Both the position numbers and the translations under genes were made by a program. A DNA stretch of 64,000 nt, taken from assembly GCA_016169945.1 (NCBI GenBank), contig JADLSH010000395.1, forward strand, positions 3,078,501 through 3,142,500. Reading direction: 5' to 3'. The notes under the pieces were generated by a model. The model saw nothing but the letters and a program-made list of their open reading frames with translations. It did not search any database and was not told the origin of the DNA. This document shows positions 10,971 to 22,011 of this stretch, in pieces. The stretch comes from Trachythela sp. YZ-2020 (lineage: Eukaryota > Cnidaria > Anthozoa > Malacalcyonacea > Clavulariidae). The first letter of the stretch is position 1, and each line of letters starts with the position of its first letter.

Positions 10971-13900
10971 GTATACGTATTTCTTAAATAATAAGAAACT
11001 ACATTGTGATTTTTACTCCACTATATCACTCTATCAGTGCATGATGCTATATATTTGTATGGAAAATTTGAATTTGCGCAAATTTGGACAAAGTATCTTG
11101 GCAGGCACTATGCCACTATAGACTTACTCCAAGTCTCTGTTAGTGTTTGTTATACAGTTAAAGTTTGTCGAGTGGCGACAACGTTCGTCTTCCGTTAAGT
11201 CATTGATTTTTGGAGTTTATTCTTTCACTATAAGTTATTCTTTTAATACGCTGAACTTGAATTGCTTTATTTCTTTGTCCTTTGACTTTGGAATGGAACT
11301 TCAAGTTAATATTTATTGAAAAACTGTTCATGTTTTTTGTTTATACGTACATCTTACTTCGTGCTATTTTAGTGGCTCATTCTGAGAGAGGGATGTGTGC
11401 CTATTTGCGTATTTTTCCTGACACAAGCGATCCTTATAGAGGTGGCAGCGAAGGAGGCTACATGCGCGTATAAACGGCGAGTTTTACTACAAAAGAATAC
11501 CGAAAAATCGTGAATATTCGCTTATTTGGCGCATGCGTTAGTATGCGGGAAATATATAGCGTAATTGTCTCTGTTTTTGAAGTGGTTATTCTTGGTGATC
11601 TTCACGTCATACACTGAACATTCTCGCGCGTGTTTTCAAAATTTTGTCACTGAAGATAACTTCGATTTTCACTTTAGATATCTGGCCGTATGGTACGTAC
11701 GGTTTACCCAAAACTAAAACTGGATGTCCAGATAAAATTACATGGAAGGAAGGCTGGAGGAAACAGGATTTAGACAAAAAGACCGATACTTCATCTAATA
11801 TTCATATGGATGTACAACTTGAGGGGTCTGGTAACATTAATAGAAGATTTTGTATAAAAACCGTGAAAGACACTGGGACAGAAGAATGGCCTCGAGGTGA
11901 CTGTCATGAATTCTTTATAATGCATGCGTTCTTGTAAAAGCACGTTTATGCATGCACGTTTAGGCCTATTTGGTGTATGTTTCTCTATAGGTACTGTAGT
12001 GATCCTTTGGTGTATGTTTTGCTATATGTACTGTAAGGCCTGCATCCCTATATTAATGTAAGTCGTATATGTAAGTATTTAACCGACTACAAGTTATTAT
12101 GACTGCATTCAGAAAACTTACATATTTCCTCCACAGGGTTCTACTGTATCTATAAAGCCAAAGACAGTTCTTGTCCCTCAGGAATGACTCAAGGTGCTGT
12201 ACAATGGGACGATGTGGATATCTTAAACGTAAATAAACATGGTGGAACATTGCCTGATGGTGTGTATGATTCCAATACCAAGATATACTACTGTTGTCAA
12301 AATATGGGCAGATGGTTTGATCCAGTTGAGCTGCCAATACATCGTCCATTCTACCTTCTACCTCACAACAATTCTACAGTACCAAGATGTCAACTTGCTA
12401 AGTGGGCCATGAGTTTGCTGGAGTATATTGATTACGATACGGTGGATCTAACATCAGTTGATAAATTCTATGGTGATCACGTTTTTCTTGAACGCATTCG
12501 TTCCAAGTCGCTTCTATTACCATCCTCGTTTTTGAGAGTATATTACTGTTATTATGAAGGTAATAACCTTTTTACAGTACATTATTGATAATATTATGAA
12601 GAATATATTCATTTTATAAATTTTATTATTGTTATTATTAAGGCCAATGCATTGATTTTCTAGTGGGGTTAATTTTAGTTCCTCATAAGTTTGCATGGCG
12701 AATTGAAAATGGAACATTTATAATTTGGCTTTCGAATGGAACATTTATAATTTTGCTTTCGAATGGAACATTTATAATTTTGGCTTGCAAATGTGCTTTA
12801 TAAGATAATACTATTTGCCTTGATGATGATCCCGGGTTACACTGTAAATTTTACGGACTAGTTTTTCTGATCCAAAAGACTTGTTTGTCATCGTTTTGCT
12901 CCAAACGAGAGTTGTTCTGGCATCGTTTTGGAATTTAATTTACTCCTTCAAATTTACAGTGTACGGATAAAAAGCTTTGCTATATAAATAACCATATTTT
13001 GTGTTTTTCACAAAACAACACTATTATACAATATCGGTTATTATAAAGGTTTATAAAGTAGATCATTAATTACCTTTATTTACTTTTAGGCTGTCGTTAT
13101 AAAATGAATGAAAACGAAGGTGTGTTTGGTCCATTGAATGGCAACACTAAGTTTGACAAATGTTCATGGTCAATTGAAGTGGAAAAATCTCATGTGATAT
13201 CAATTGAGTTTACCCAACTTCAGCTACCGAAATGTGAGGAAAGTTATTTGGCTGTGTATGATGGTAATAATGAAGAAGCAGTTTTGCTAGAAAAATATTG
13301 TGGCTCTAAAACTAAAAAGAATCGGATTGTATCATCTGGAAACCAAGTTATTATGATACTTAAATCTCTTACACCAAAAGAAGCTTTTAGTAGTCAACCA
13401 AAGTTTGAAGTAAAGTACAACGCTCAGCGGAGCCCAGGTAAGAGCGAATAAACTCTCTAAAGTACAGATTGGTTTGCACGGTTGTGCTATCAAACTTAAA
13501 TACTTTGTTATTATCGTGTCTATATATAACCGACGCTTGACAAAAAGGAAACTCGTATTTCTTTTTGTCAGACTTCCTCTTCATCTTTCCCGTTTCCCTT
13601 TATTTAGGGGTCGGGCCTTCTTGTGCATATCCTTTCCATGTAACTCGATCTCTTGCAACATCTTCTGTAAGTCCAATCCCGTGATAATCTTTTTAATTCC
13701 ATCACTTCATCTCAGTCTTTGTTGTCCTCTTTCAGTTTCTTTCATCTCTCTTCCACCCATTTCTCGATTTCTTCCTTCTACTTTCTTGAATTCATGCTTC
13801 TCCTGCTCGTCTTGTAACCTCCACATTCACCTGTTTATTTCCTTAGGTGTAATTCCGACAGTAAGGAGTATGAGTCAACGCAATTATACCTCAGGTATAT

Positions 13901-16900
13901 ACAGAAAAACTGCTCCACTCTCCCTACATTTTTACTTTTAACTTGTCAATCATATTTTGCGACCATGCCAATTTGTACAAAACGAGTACATAGCTTTAAA
14001 TTTAATCATCTGAGAAACAGATAGTCAAATTGTTAAATTCATTGACACTGAGATATAGTTAGCTTCATTAAACCTCCAATGATAAACCAGATGAATGAAT
14101 TGCCAAAAACAATCATTCATCTCTGAAACTTTCCTTAAGCGTTTGAAAAATAAAACCTGGGCGTTTGAAAACAAGACCTGGGGTTTAGTGTCCTTTGTGG
14201 GCCACCGTATAATTCACTACAAGTCGCAATGAGTGAGTTATGAGCTTCTGTGTGGCAGTGTGATGTAGTTTCCTATATAGAGGGTCGTGAAGGGGTAAAA
14301 TGGGAGCTGGGATTTGCCTATTTTTGGACTGGGGAAATGGGATTTACTGCACTGGGACTGGGATTTAACCACTGAGAATGGGATAAACAATTCTGGAAAT
14401 GGGATTTCTCTAGTATCTGACACATCTGCTCAAATTATCCGCTTAGCGCAAACAAGTACTAGCTAGGAGTGGTTCCACTCCCCGATACCAATTGCGTTCT
14501 CAATAACTCGAAATTTCCTTTCAAGAAACTCTAACATTTTGTAACATTTTTGCTTCCAGATTGTTACAAAAATGTTACAAACTTTTAGAGTTTCTTGGAA
14601 GGAAATTTCGAGTTATTAAGAACGAAATTAGTGAGAACAAATTTGATAAAATTAATTAATTTCTTGGTACTTAAAGTGAACGTAAAAACATATTGTATAA
14701 ATTAACTCACCTGGTATACTGTGCGGGTAAAACATATTCTAAAAGTTGCTAGCGCTTCGTTCTTCGTTATGATACTATATTCAAATGACATCCCCGGCCC
14801 CTCCGAAAGAACACTTCATATTTGTCTACTGTTGTATAGCCTGTTTACGGCTATGCACATGCTAAATATAACTGTTGTAGTGTTATATAGTATTCACCAG
14901 TATGGCTGGCCCATTGAAATGGGCTGGCTCACTTTGCTGGGCCAGTTTTCCATTTGCTTTACATGGGGCGGGCAACCGCTAGTAAGAAATTTCGTGAAAT
15001 GCTTTTTTGTCTTCGGCAACTGCTTCAGAAAGTTTAGTTTCGTTAATTCCTTACCTGTTTAGACCTTTTAGATTGTTTCAAGGCGGAATAAACCGAATAA
15101 ATAAATGATTATTTTTCCAGCCCAGTTTGGCCCGATAAATGCATTTATATGAGCCAAGGAAGCCACAATCCCATGTGAATGAAATCTCGAAAACATATAA
15201 AGTGTTCTACCTAGCCTGGTTTACCACGCTACCCGCTGATATGAACAGCCCGTGAAAATTCATCATTTTGTTCAGTGTAGGTGGCGGTACATTTACCCAA
15301 ATGGCATTATCAGCGATTATAATTCATTATCAGTTTGCAAATAGCCTGACTGAGAATGGGATTTCAGATTTCGCAACTGAGATTTGGGGTAAAATTGGGC
15401 TGGGAACTGGGATTTGAGCCAAAATTTGGCTGAGAATTGGGATTTGGTACCCCCTTCACGACTCTCTCTATAAACCTATTTGTTTTGTCACAACGCATTT
15501 CGTTCCCAGGGTTTCTGGGCTTTCCTCTGATGGTGAAACGAACATCTAATGAATATAAGAATGGGATACGTTTACCACCATTAATGTTAATTTGGTCGAA
15601 GGATGTACACAATTCTATGATCAAGAAATGGTTGAAGTTTAACGAGTCCATAAGCTCTCCAAGCGACAGACTGGTTCATTTGACTCAAAAACCTTTGAAT
15701 AAAATTGTATCTATGAGGGAGGTCTTTACTATCACACACTTTCATCAAAGCATACTTTGATCAAGAATAGACTTTGTTTTTAATAATCTAAATCGGTCTT
15801 ACCTGCAGATATGGCGGGAACTACGATGAACATAAATAAATATATGAACAGAAACGAACAATCGTTTCCTCTTTTTGTTAGTCTATATTTACAAGTATTA
15901 AGCTATACCATTATACACAGTTAATTTTTTAGCCTCTCTATTTTATTAATTAGGTGTAATTCCGACGGTAAAGAGCAGGAGACAACGCCATTATACTACG
16001 GGTAAATAGAGAAAAACATGCTTCCTTACACATTAAAAATGTATCACAGACGCTCGTGCGGTCATGGGGCGATGAAGGCAGGTTTCAAAAAACAAGCAAA
16101 ATTTTTAAAATTATGGATTATTTGTTGTTCATTTATGATTTAAGATCCTGGTTTTCACTATACCCATGAGCATAAAACAGTAATTTAATTACCTTCTTCG
16201 ATAAAAAGTTCCAGTAATTTACACTCGTTTAGAAATCCTTTAACTGTTTTCTATTAAACAGATAAATAAATCTGCTTTTATGATGTCTGAACGTCTTACT
16301 GCTACATTCTACATATAATTAGCCGAATTCATATTAGGGACGGAAAACTCATTTATTATACGAGTGGGTCTCGCGTATATTAAAGACTTTGCATGGTTTC
16401 TTGAGGTCTCCTCGCCATATACTTGATGTATGTAGTAATATTGTTACATTTTTGTATTTGTATTATTTGATTTGATAACAAAAAGACAAAAACAGCGACG
16501 AGTGCGGCATGAAGCATGAGCGCAGAGTGGACAGAAAATAAATCAAGCATATAATCGTGGACAGAAAAAAAAGCGAATTCAAAAAATCTAGTTTTTCTTA
16601 TGCTTGCGTTGCTCTAGTGAATGAAATTGAATGAATTGATTGGTCACAAAGGAAATATGCATATACATTTTGTATTACTAACATACTGTAGTGTGAATTG
16701 TGACAAGGATCGGAAGCATAGGAAATACTTCCTTGAACATTGTCTTACCACTTTCTTCACCTATCCAGCGGCGGTCTGAAGAAAAATTTAGAAGTCCTTT
16801 TCACCTGGTATTAGGTTTTGAGTGGCTTCAGTTGGGGTTCCGGTGCCTTGCTGCCCCGGACTATTTTCAATTTTGGATGTTCAGAGTGGCCATTTCTGCA

Positions 16901-19900
16901 TTTTCAGGGTGAAATTCGTGCAAAAAGTTGTACAGTTGGGGGGGATGGTAATTATATACACCCCTGCTTACCATTGTCTGTGATGAAAATGGGTATAGTA
17001 ATTTTTCTGTATGCATGTATTTATAGTAAGTAAGTAAGCAAGTAAGTGAACTTTATTTAGCCACGGTAGACTCATCAGGATTTACACGCTTATAATAAAA
17101 TTAATAGAATAAACAAAGGAAAGTTACATATTACAAATGGTACATATACATATTTACATAGCTACCTGTTTTCCATGAATGCCGTGCAATTAATAATATT
17201 GGATAAAATATTTAAAATTATCGAATGAGGTTGCTGCAGTCAAACTTGAATTTATGTAAAGTACTAGCCTGTCGTAACTCGGCAGGAAGGGAGTTCCACA
17301 GTACCGCACAACTACAACCAAAACTATGTTTCAAGTAGTTTGTATGCGGTTGTGGCATAGCAAATTTGCCACTGGTGTCTCTCAACGCATAATTTGTGAT
17401 GCTACTGCGATCAACAAACATTTCGGAAAGGTAATAATCTGGTGCAAGACCATTCAAGGATTTATACACCATGATAGCCTTGGACCATTCCCCTATTAGA
17501 CTAACTTTTGAACTAGGAAATTGTATCAGTACAGCTGGAAAGAGCATCCTAAGTTTAGGAAAATTGCAAAGTTTGGTTGCGAAATGTTGTAAAATGTGGA
17601 AAATATAGCCCTGTGAAGTTCGTAAATTTTGTATATTTTTGTATTACGCACGCAAAACGGTTACCACTTTTTTAAAAGTTGCAGTTTTTGTAATTTATCC
17701 GCCAGAGTACTACCGCAGCTATCCCAGATAACGGAACAATAGTCGAAATGGGGTTGGACTAAGCAATTATAAATAAGTTGCATTGTGGAAAAAGGAACAT
17801 AAGGCCTTATGCATTTCAGTGCACCTATACACAATTTTTCAATGTGAACATTCCAAGATAAGTTCTCATCAATATGTGTACCAAGTGACTTTGTATGAGA
17901 CACTTGTTTAATTAGAACGTTATTGATTGCTAATGAAGGAGTAGTTTGAAAAGTGTTAATTCGTTGGCGAGAGCCAATTAGCATAAACTCAGTTTTAGTC
18001 TGGTTTAAAGTAAGTCTATTTGCTGACAACCACTCGCTGACATTGGCAAGATCTTCACCAGAGCACACAACTTTATCAGGAGTATTTATAAAGATATGAT
18101 CTATCAATGTAGAGGTTGAGTCTGTGATTCGAGTAGGTTCATTTATAAGCTGAGAAAGATTATATAAATCAGCAATATCCATGAGTAACTTCGAACTATG
18201 ATCTAAGACTGTAGGGCTCAAATCACAATTGAAGTCACCCATTAGATAATACTCGATATTTTTGGAATCAAGTATATACCTAAAAGTGTTTCAAAGTGAT
18301 TGAACTTTACTACGGGAGAATTTGGTGGCCTATACCAAGTGGTAATGAGAAAAGGCTTGGATCTAGGTTTATTAACAAAAATGCACAAATTTTCCAATTG
18401 TTCAAATGATAGATCATGCCGAACCGAAAAATAAAGGCAACTACGAATATAGAAACAAACACCTCCGCCAAATCTACCGTTGAAATCTCTATCACGACGA
18501 ACAATTTCGTATCCATGTATATGCATTTCGCTATCGCTAATCGTATAGAATCAAGCCTTGTCTCATAGCCAAAACATCAATCGTATTATTGGATAGAAAG
18601 ACTCTAAGCTCCTCCAGGTGCTTGACTAAGCTAGTTACATTAAGCGATGCAAGTTTAAAACCACTCATCTTAGGTAAGAGCAAGTTTTGACCATTAGAAA
18701 TAGTTTGCATAGATTGCAAATTTACTGAATTAGCAACTCTAAACGAAGTGGTATCATGTCAATTATCTAAATTATTTGTATTAGTTTGTCTTTCTTATCT
18801 TTAATCTTTTATCTTTATAATATAGGTTTTATCCCAAGCGCCAGACCAACAAAGCAATCTCTTAACACTACAGCAAGAAATCAGTCCTCTGTCAGTAAAA
18901 TCGCTTCAATAGTTTGTCTCGTAGTAATACCCATTGTAATCATTATTATTATAATTATAATTGTTTTATCTCGAGGTAAAGTAATACTTTATTTGTTAGA
19001 ATGTTTTTGCGCGTGCGTCTGTGAATAGTGATTATGTGAGACTTGTGAGCTGCTTGCCAATCAGCAACTATATATTAGTAAAATAACGTAACTACATTAG
19101 AACTATGATTAAATGCTAGCGTCAGCAAAATAAACTGAAGGAGCCACTGATCGGACGAATAGCAAATATTTAACGATAACGATATTTACCTAAATCTAAA
19201 AAGTTGTAGTCTTCCCGTACACCAGAATTATGGTAAGATGAGAACTGAGAAGTTACATTTTGTTGGTCAGTAGCCTTACGTTACATGTGATGTGAACAGT
19301 ATAATATTTTAGCAAAATAGTTAGTTTCCTGGTAAACCCAACAAAATGAAGCGGCTTAAAAAGGTCTATTGCCGGATCCCCTGGAATTCTTGCGTCGTTG
19401 GAGCTTTTCGTTGGGTTACAGCGTAAGGCTATAGTTGTAGACTAACAGTTAGAACAATCACTCAAATTGTTAAACAGCTGTATGTACCTGATTCAGAACT
19501 TTAGTGACATGAAAGATAAAATAAAAACATTAATTTCATTATTTACTTCTATGATTTTCTTCTCTATGCATCTCTGACAAAACTCTTACGTCTCTAATGT
19601 ACCAGCTACAATATTTAATTGGTTTATCATTGATATTTTTTACTTTTAGCATGTTATTGATGGCTGAATCATTACGAAGTAAATTAATTTCAGGAACATT
19701 TGAATTGAACAATATGTTTAAAGCAATGAAAAGATGGGAACCTAGGAACTTCCCATTCCTGATTAAGGACCGCGGAGTCTGGGGGAGGGACCGCGGAGTC
19801 TGGGGGAGGGACCGCGGAGTCTGGGGGAGGGACCGCGGAGTCTGGAGGAGGGACCGCGGAGTCTGGGGGAGGGACCGCGGAGTCTGGGGGAAGGACCGCG

Positions 19901-20931
19901 GAGTCTGGGGGAGGGAGAGCGCACGAAGGTTGACAAAATTTCCGCCGGTATTTCAATTAGTGATTTTATCTTTATGCATCGAAAAGTGAGGGGTTGCCTG
20001 TTGCCTTCGCTCAATCGGCTCGGTCAATGTTATCCTCCTCAGCTTCGTTTCGGTAGCAGAGTCGTAACTAAGAGGGTATTGGAAGGGGGGGAGGGAGTTC
20101 TCAGAATTTCTCATATTCGGAAAATGTAGTTATCTATTCGGAAATATATAGACATCTCAAAGAAAACAACAAAAATCACGGAATTTGTATAATTTTATTG
20201 TACTCGCAAAAATCGGAATTTGTAAGAATTTGCCAATTTTCGAAGCATTAAAATTATGAGATTCGTATTCAGAAAATTGAATCTTATATTCAGAAGTACG
20301 AAGCTAAGCTTCAACCCAAAGTTACAAAAGTAAATTATTTGCTTATTGAAATAATTGGGATGACCCGCGAATACGGACTTCATTTTCTGAATTGCAATTA
20401 CTAAATTCGGAAAACCTGTCATTGATATACGTATATTCGGAAATACGGAAATTGCTTTCCAAAACAATAGCAATACAAACTGACAATTGAAAAACTGTTT
20501 GAAGAAAGAAACATGAACCCTTTCCTCAGTCTGTTCTGCAGCCATCTATAGTTCAAGAACTGACAAAAGGGAAGCAACGTTGATGAGCTTAAATTCTTTC
20601 CAACACGTCCATTCGATCATTCTAATTTATTGCAGAGTTTAAGATTTTTGTCAAATTAAACTACGTGACAAAAGAGTGCGACATAACGAACTCAGACTCA
20701 TCCTCGTACCCAGAGACTCTAATATTCCGGAGAGCGATTTATCCGCCTTTCGTACAACCGGCCCCTGGGACTTTTGATTGTTACGTGAAACAAAATCGCA
20801 AGAAATCTGTTGACGTCACCCTTGATATGGAGAAAAGAGATTTAGTAATTATACCTTCTTGGAATCGCGTAATCAACAAGCTCGATCTAACGACGTTTGG
20901 AAGGGTGCAAGTTAACTGTTACTGCAGGTGA
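10907..20931 (+). CDS. Gene A: ApeC-CUB transmembrane receptor
   Basis: Exons 10907-10970, 11678-11896, 12137-12559, 13090-13437, 13847-13894, 15954-16001 and 18826-18975, plus a possible last exon 20636-20931, join without a stop; every junction is phase 1. The product of about 531 residues has a signal peptide, an ApeC domain, one CUB domain, a Ser/Thr linker and a membrane segment. The ApeC domain is known from apextrin and apextrin-like proteins of marine invertebrates; the amphioxus forms bind peptidoglycan. CUB domains bind proteins or glycans. I infer a cell-surface recognition receptor. Gene B, 11 kb downstream on the same strand, is a paralogue. The weak points are the exon 2 donor (GTGACT) and the cytoplasmic exon. 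Confidence 0.75.
11678..11896 (+). CDS. Gene A exon 2: N-terminal half of ApeC
   Basis: Preceded by CACTTTAG. It encodes the family-typical WPYGTYGLPK, TGCP, WKEGW and RRFCIKT motifs and ends at WPRG. These aligned Trp, Gly and Cys positions are the hallmark of the first half of ApeC. The donor GTGACT is weak, but the same position in gene B has GTAACT. Confidence 0.8.
12137..12559 (+). CDS. Gene A exon 3: C-terminal half of ApeC
   Basis: Preceded by CTCCACAG and followed by GTAATA; 423 bp, frame-neutral. Encodes FYCIYK, SCPSG, GAVQWDD, the signature GGTLPDGVYD, YYCCQ, ELPIHRPFYLL and a final YYCYYEG. Paired cysteines at YC/SC and CC suggest disulfides, as expected outside the cell. Very similar to gene B 25474-25930. 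Confidence 0.85.
12711..12790 (+). repeat. Three-copy 27-bp tandem repeat
   Basis: Three head-to-tail copies of GGAACATTTATAATTTTGCT plus TTCGAAT, in the gene A intron before the CUB exon. Confidence 0.8.
12838..12963. repeat. Short foldback MITE
   Basis: Ends TACACTGTAAATTT and AAATTTACAGTGTA are inverted copies; the 100-bp centre (CATCGTTTTG, CCAAAAGAC-type) is AT-rich and non-coding. Lies in the gene A intron before the CUB exon. Confidence 0.6.
13090..13437 (+). CDS. Gene A exon 4: CUB domain
   Basis: Begins GCRYKMNENEGV and ends at SPG before GTAAGA; 348 bp, phase 1 on both sides. The CUB pattern is clear: N-terminal Cys, a second Cys in KCSW, a third Cys before a YDG turn (LAVYDG), a fourth in KYC, and the SSGNQV motif. 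Four cysteines match the two disulfides of a full CUB fold of about 110 residues. Confidence 0.85.
13847..13894 (+). CDS. Gene A exon 5: 16-residue linker
   Basis: 48 bp between TTCCTTAG and GTATAT, phase 1 to phase 1. Encodes VIPTVRSMSQRNYTS and a shared Gly. Its near-twin is the exon at 15954-16001. It lengthens the stalk between CUB and membrane and contains an NYT N-glycosylation site. Confidence 0.65.
14276..15472. mobile_element. Non-autonomous element with TATAGAG...CGTGAAGGGG inverted ends
   Basis: The left end TATAGAGGGTCGTGAAGGGG and the reverse complement of the right end (TATAGAGAGAGTCGTGAAGG) match. Just inside both ends are many repeats of a TGGGATTT unit in mirror orientation. 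No transposase frame is visible. The element lies between the two linker exons of gene A and contains a smaller hairpin at 14495-14624. Confidence 0.6.
14495..14624. repeat. Hairpin MITE nested in the larger element
   Basis: CGTTCTCAATAACTCG with AAATTTCCTTTC at the left is mirrored by GAAATTTCGAGTTATT at the right, with a short loop around GCTTCCAGATTG. Almost the full 130 bp can fold back on itself. Confidence 0.75.
15954..16001 (+). CDS. Gene A exon 6: duplicated 16-residue linker
   Basis: Also 48 bp, phase 1 to phase 1, between TAATTAG and GTAAAT. Encodes VIPTVKSRRQRHYTT, clearly a copy of the exon at 13847, including its TAGGTGTAATTCCGAC acceptor sequence. The two could be used together or alternatively; both keep the frame. 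Confidence 0.65.
16002..17027. other. Gene A intron, no gene seen
   Basis: AT-rich intronic sequence with a few loosely repeated stretches (for example GTGGACAGAAAA twice near 16528 and 16557). Open frames near 16700-17030 carry no recognisable domain. Confidence 0.4.
17028..18725 (-). mobile_element. Internally deleted non-LTR retrotransposon (LINE)
   Basis: Read on the minus strand, it starts with an AP-endonuclease-like part (LASLNVTSLVKHLEELR, GGGVCFY, WYRPP, GDFNCDL, LIDHIF), then jumps straight to the thumb and C-terminal part of the reverse transcriptase (SEWLSANRLTLNQTK, FDYCSVIW, MVYKSLNGLAPDY, LWNSLPAELR). The fingers, the palm and the catalytic FADD box are missing. It ends in AAATAAAGTTCACTTAC and a TTAC microsatellite. 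A frame change lies near 18240. It sits antisense in the gene A intron before the membrane exon. Confidence 0.85.
18826..18975 (+). CDS. Gene A exon 7: stalk and transmembrane segment
   Basis: 150 bp between ATAATATAG and GTAAAG, phase 1 to phase 1. Starts GFIPSARPTKQSLNTT, whose FIPSAR resembles the linker exons, then a strong membrane helix rich in Ile and Val (about 18898-18970) ending LSR. No acidic or basic residue is visible inside the helix. Confidence 0.7.
19768..19914 (+). repeat. 21-bp minisatellite, seven copies
   Basis: Seven head-to-tail copies of GACCGCGGAGTCTGGGGGAG plus G, nearly identical (copies 4 and 6 each differ at one base). GC-rich against an AT-rich background, in the gene A intron after the membrane exon. 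The unit length is a multiple of three, so open frames on both strands cross it by chance. Confidence 0.95.
20100..20460. repeat. Degenerate ATTCGGAAA-rich stretch
   Basis: The words ATTCGGAAA, ATTCAGAAA and CGGAATTT recur about ten times at irregular spacing on both strands. Possibly a decayed repeat. Confidence 0.35.
20636..20931 (+). CDS. Possible gene A last exon (cytoplasmic tail)
   Basis: After TTTATTGCAG a frame in the required phase 1 stays open for about 98 codons to a TGA at 20929-20931; joined to exon 7 the total CDS is a whole number of codons. It encodes EFKIFVKLNYVTKEC at the start and FGRVQVNCYCR at the end. Several tyrosines (NYVTK, SYPET, IYPPF, CYVKQ) are present, but no classical ITAM or ITIM. 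I do not recognise a domain. A competing acceptor at about 19650 would give a tail of only a few residues. Confidence 0.35.
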
Positions 20932-21282
20932 CTGGTGTTTTTAAGAGACTAAGGAAATGCAAACAGGGCTAAACTGCTAAACAGGGAAACATTTTTAAAA
21001 ATTGCTGATTTATTTGAGCTTTGGCAGAGATGCATATATACGAACTGATATATAGACAAAATGCACTACCTACTAGCCGTTTCAAAATTAACATTTGCCG
21101 TAATAGCTTGTTACGTTAGCTAACAATTGGCGAATAATGTTAACGAATATATACAGAAAAAGTTTTTCGATTGTCGGCGATATATAAGAACCACGATATA
21201 GTTATCCCCACACACGGCCGATCGTTGGCATCGAGCTCAAACCTGGAGCCAGGCCGGAAATTTCTAAACTCAATGCACGTTT

Positions 21283-21440
21283 CTTAGGTCAGCTTTTATC
21301 GATTGTATTCCGGCACTCATTCAAGGTCATGAAGTGCAATTTAATACGTCGTGCAGGAAGGTTTGGAAACTTGTATTACATTTTATAAGAAACTTGTCTC
21401 CGGCTTTTAATAATCCTCATTTGTGTAATTGACTAAGATA
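21283..21440 (+). promoter_or_regulatory. Upstream segment of gene B shared with gene A
   Basis: TTCAAGGTCATGAAGTGCAAT, AAACTTGTCTCCGGCTTTTAATAAT and TGTAATTGAC match the segment at 9840-10035 in order and orientation. About 0.5 kb before the gene B start codon. Confidence 0.45.
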
Positions 21441-21934
21441 GTTAACCAATTGTCAATTCTTAAGAGAGTTATAGAAATATATTACACAGTGAATTAAGTA
21501 TATCTTCAAACTTGTATTGAAAAGTATAACTTGTACGTTTGCCTGCGTGCTTCAAGTTTGCTATATGCTCGCTACGACCTACAGTTTCGTTGATTTCCAG
21601 GCAGCATTTTCGCCCTGATAAATAATTTCCTATGGCTATGTTTCCAACCTAGGTTACAGTATAAATGTACAAGGAAGTAAAGAAGCTAAATTTAGGTTCA
21701 AAGGCTATCTTTGAACTGCACTATGCAGTAAAAGAAATCATGTGCTTTTTCAGAAGACAGGAAGTCTAAATATTAGGATAATTAAGTATTAAAGATTTTT
21801 TTGTTCTCATAACTTGATAGCGACTTTCAGTTCTCATTAAAGTCAATAATGAGTGCTTCATGAATATAGTATTAATTAAAGTTCGCAAACAACAGCTGGG
21901 TGCAGACAACATGCAGGGTGTCGTGACTGCCGCC

Positions 21935-22011
21935 ATGAAGATTGGTGTGCATTTGATCATAATAATACCTGCATTGCTATTGCTGGGAACTTGGGCAAAT
22001 GCATGGAGAAG
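21935..22011 (+). CDS. Gene B exon 1: signal peptide
   Basis: Encodes MKIGVHLIIIIPALLLLGTW then ANAWR; a clear signal peptide with an ANA cleavage region, ending at a GTAAAT donor. An in-frame ATG exists 24 bases upstream (21911), but the one at 21935 matches gene A. Confidence 0.7.

Noticed and set aside
11644..11937. Start of gene A at an internal codon within the first ApeC exon
   Set aside because: The frame begins inside intron sequence; the CACTTTAG acceptor and the upstream signal-peptide exon explain it better.
13474..13941. Open frame of 155 codons in the gene A intron
   Set aside because: Low-complexity Phe/Leu/Ser composition typical of pyrimidine-rich intron sequence. Only the last part overlaps a true small exon (13847-13894), in a phase supported by splicing.
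19597..20014. Open frames on both strands across the 21-bp repeat
   Set aside because: A repeat unit divisible by three with no stop gives open frames in several registers by chance; no homology or start context.
20195..20545. 116-codon frame on the minus strand
   Set aside because: Built from degenerate ATTCGGAAA repeats; Phe/Leu/Asn-rich without motif.
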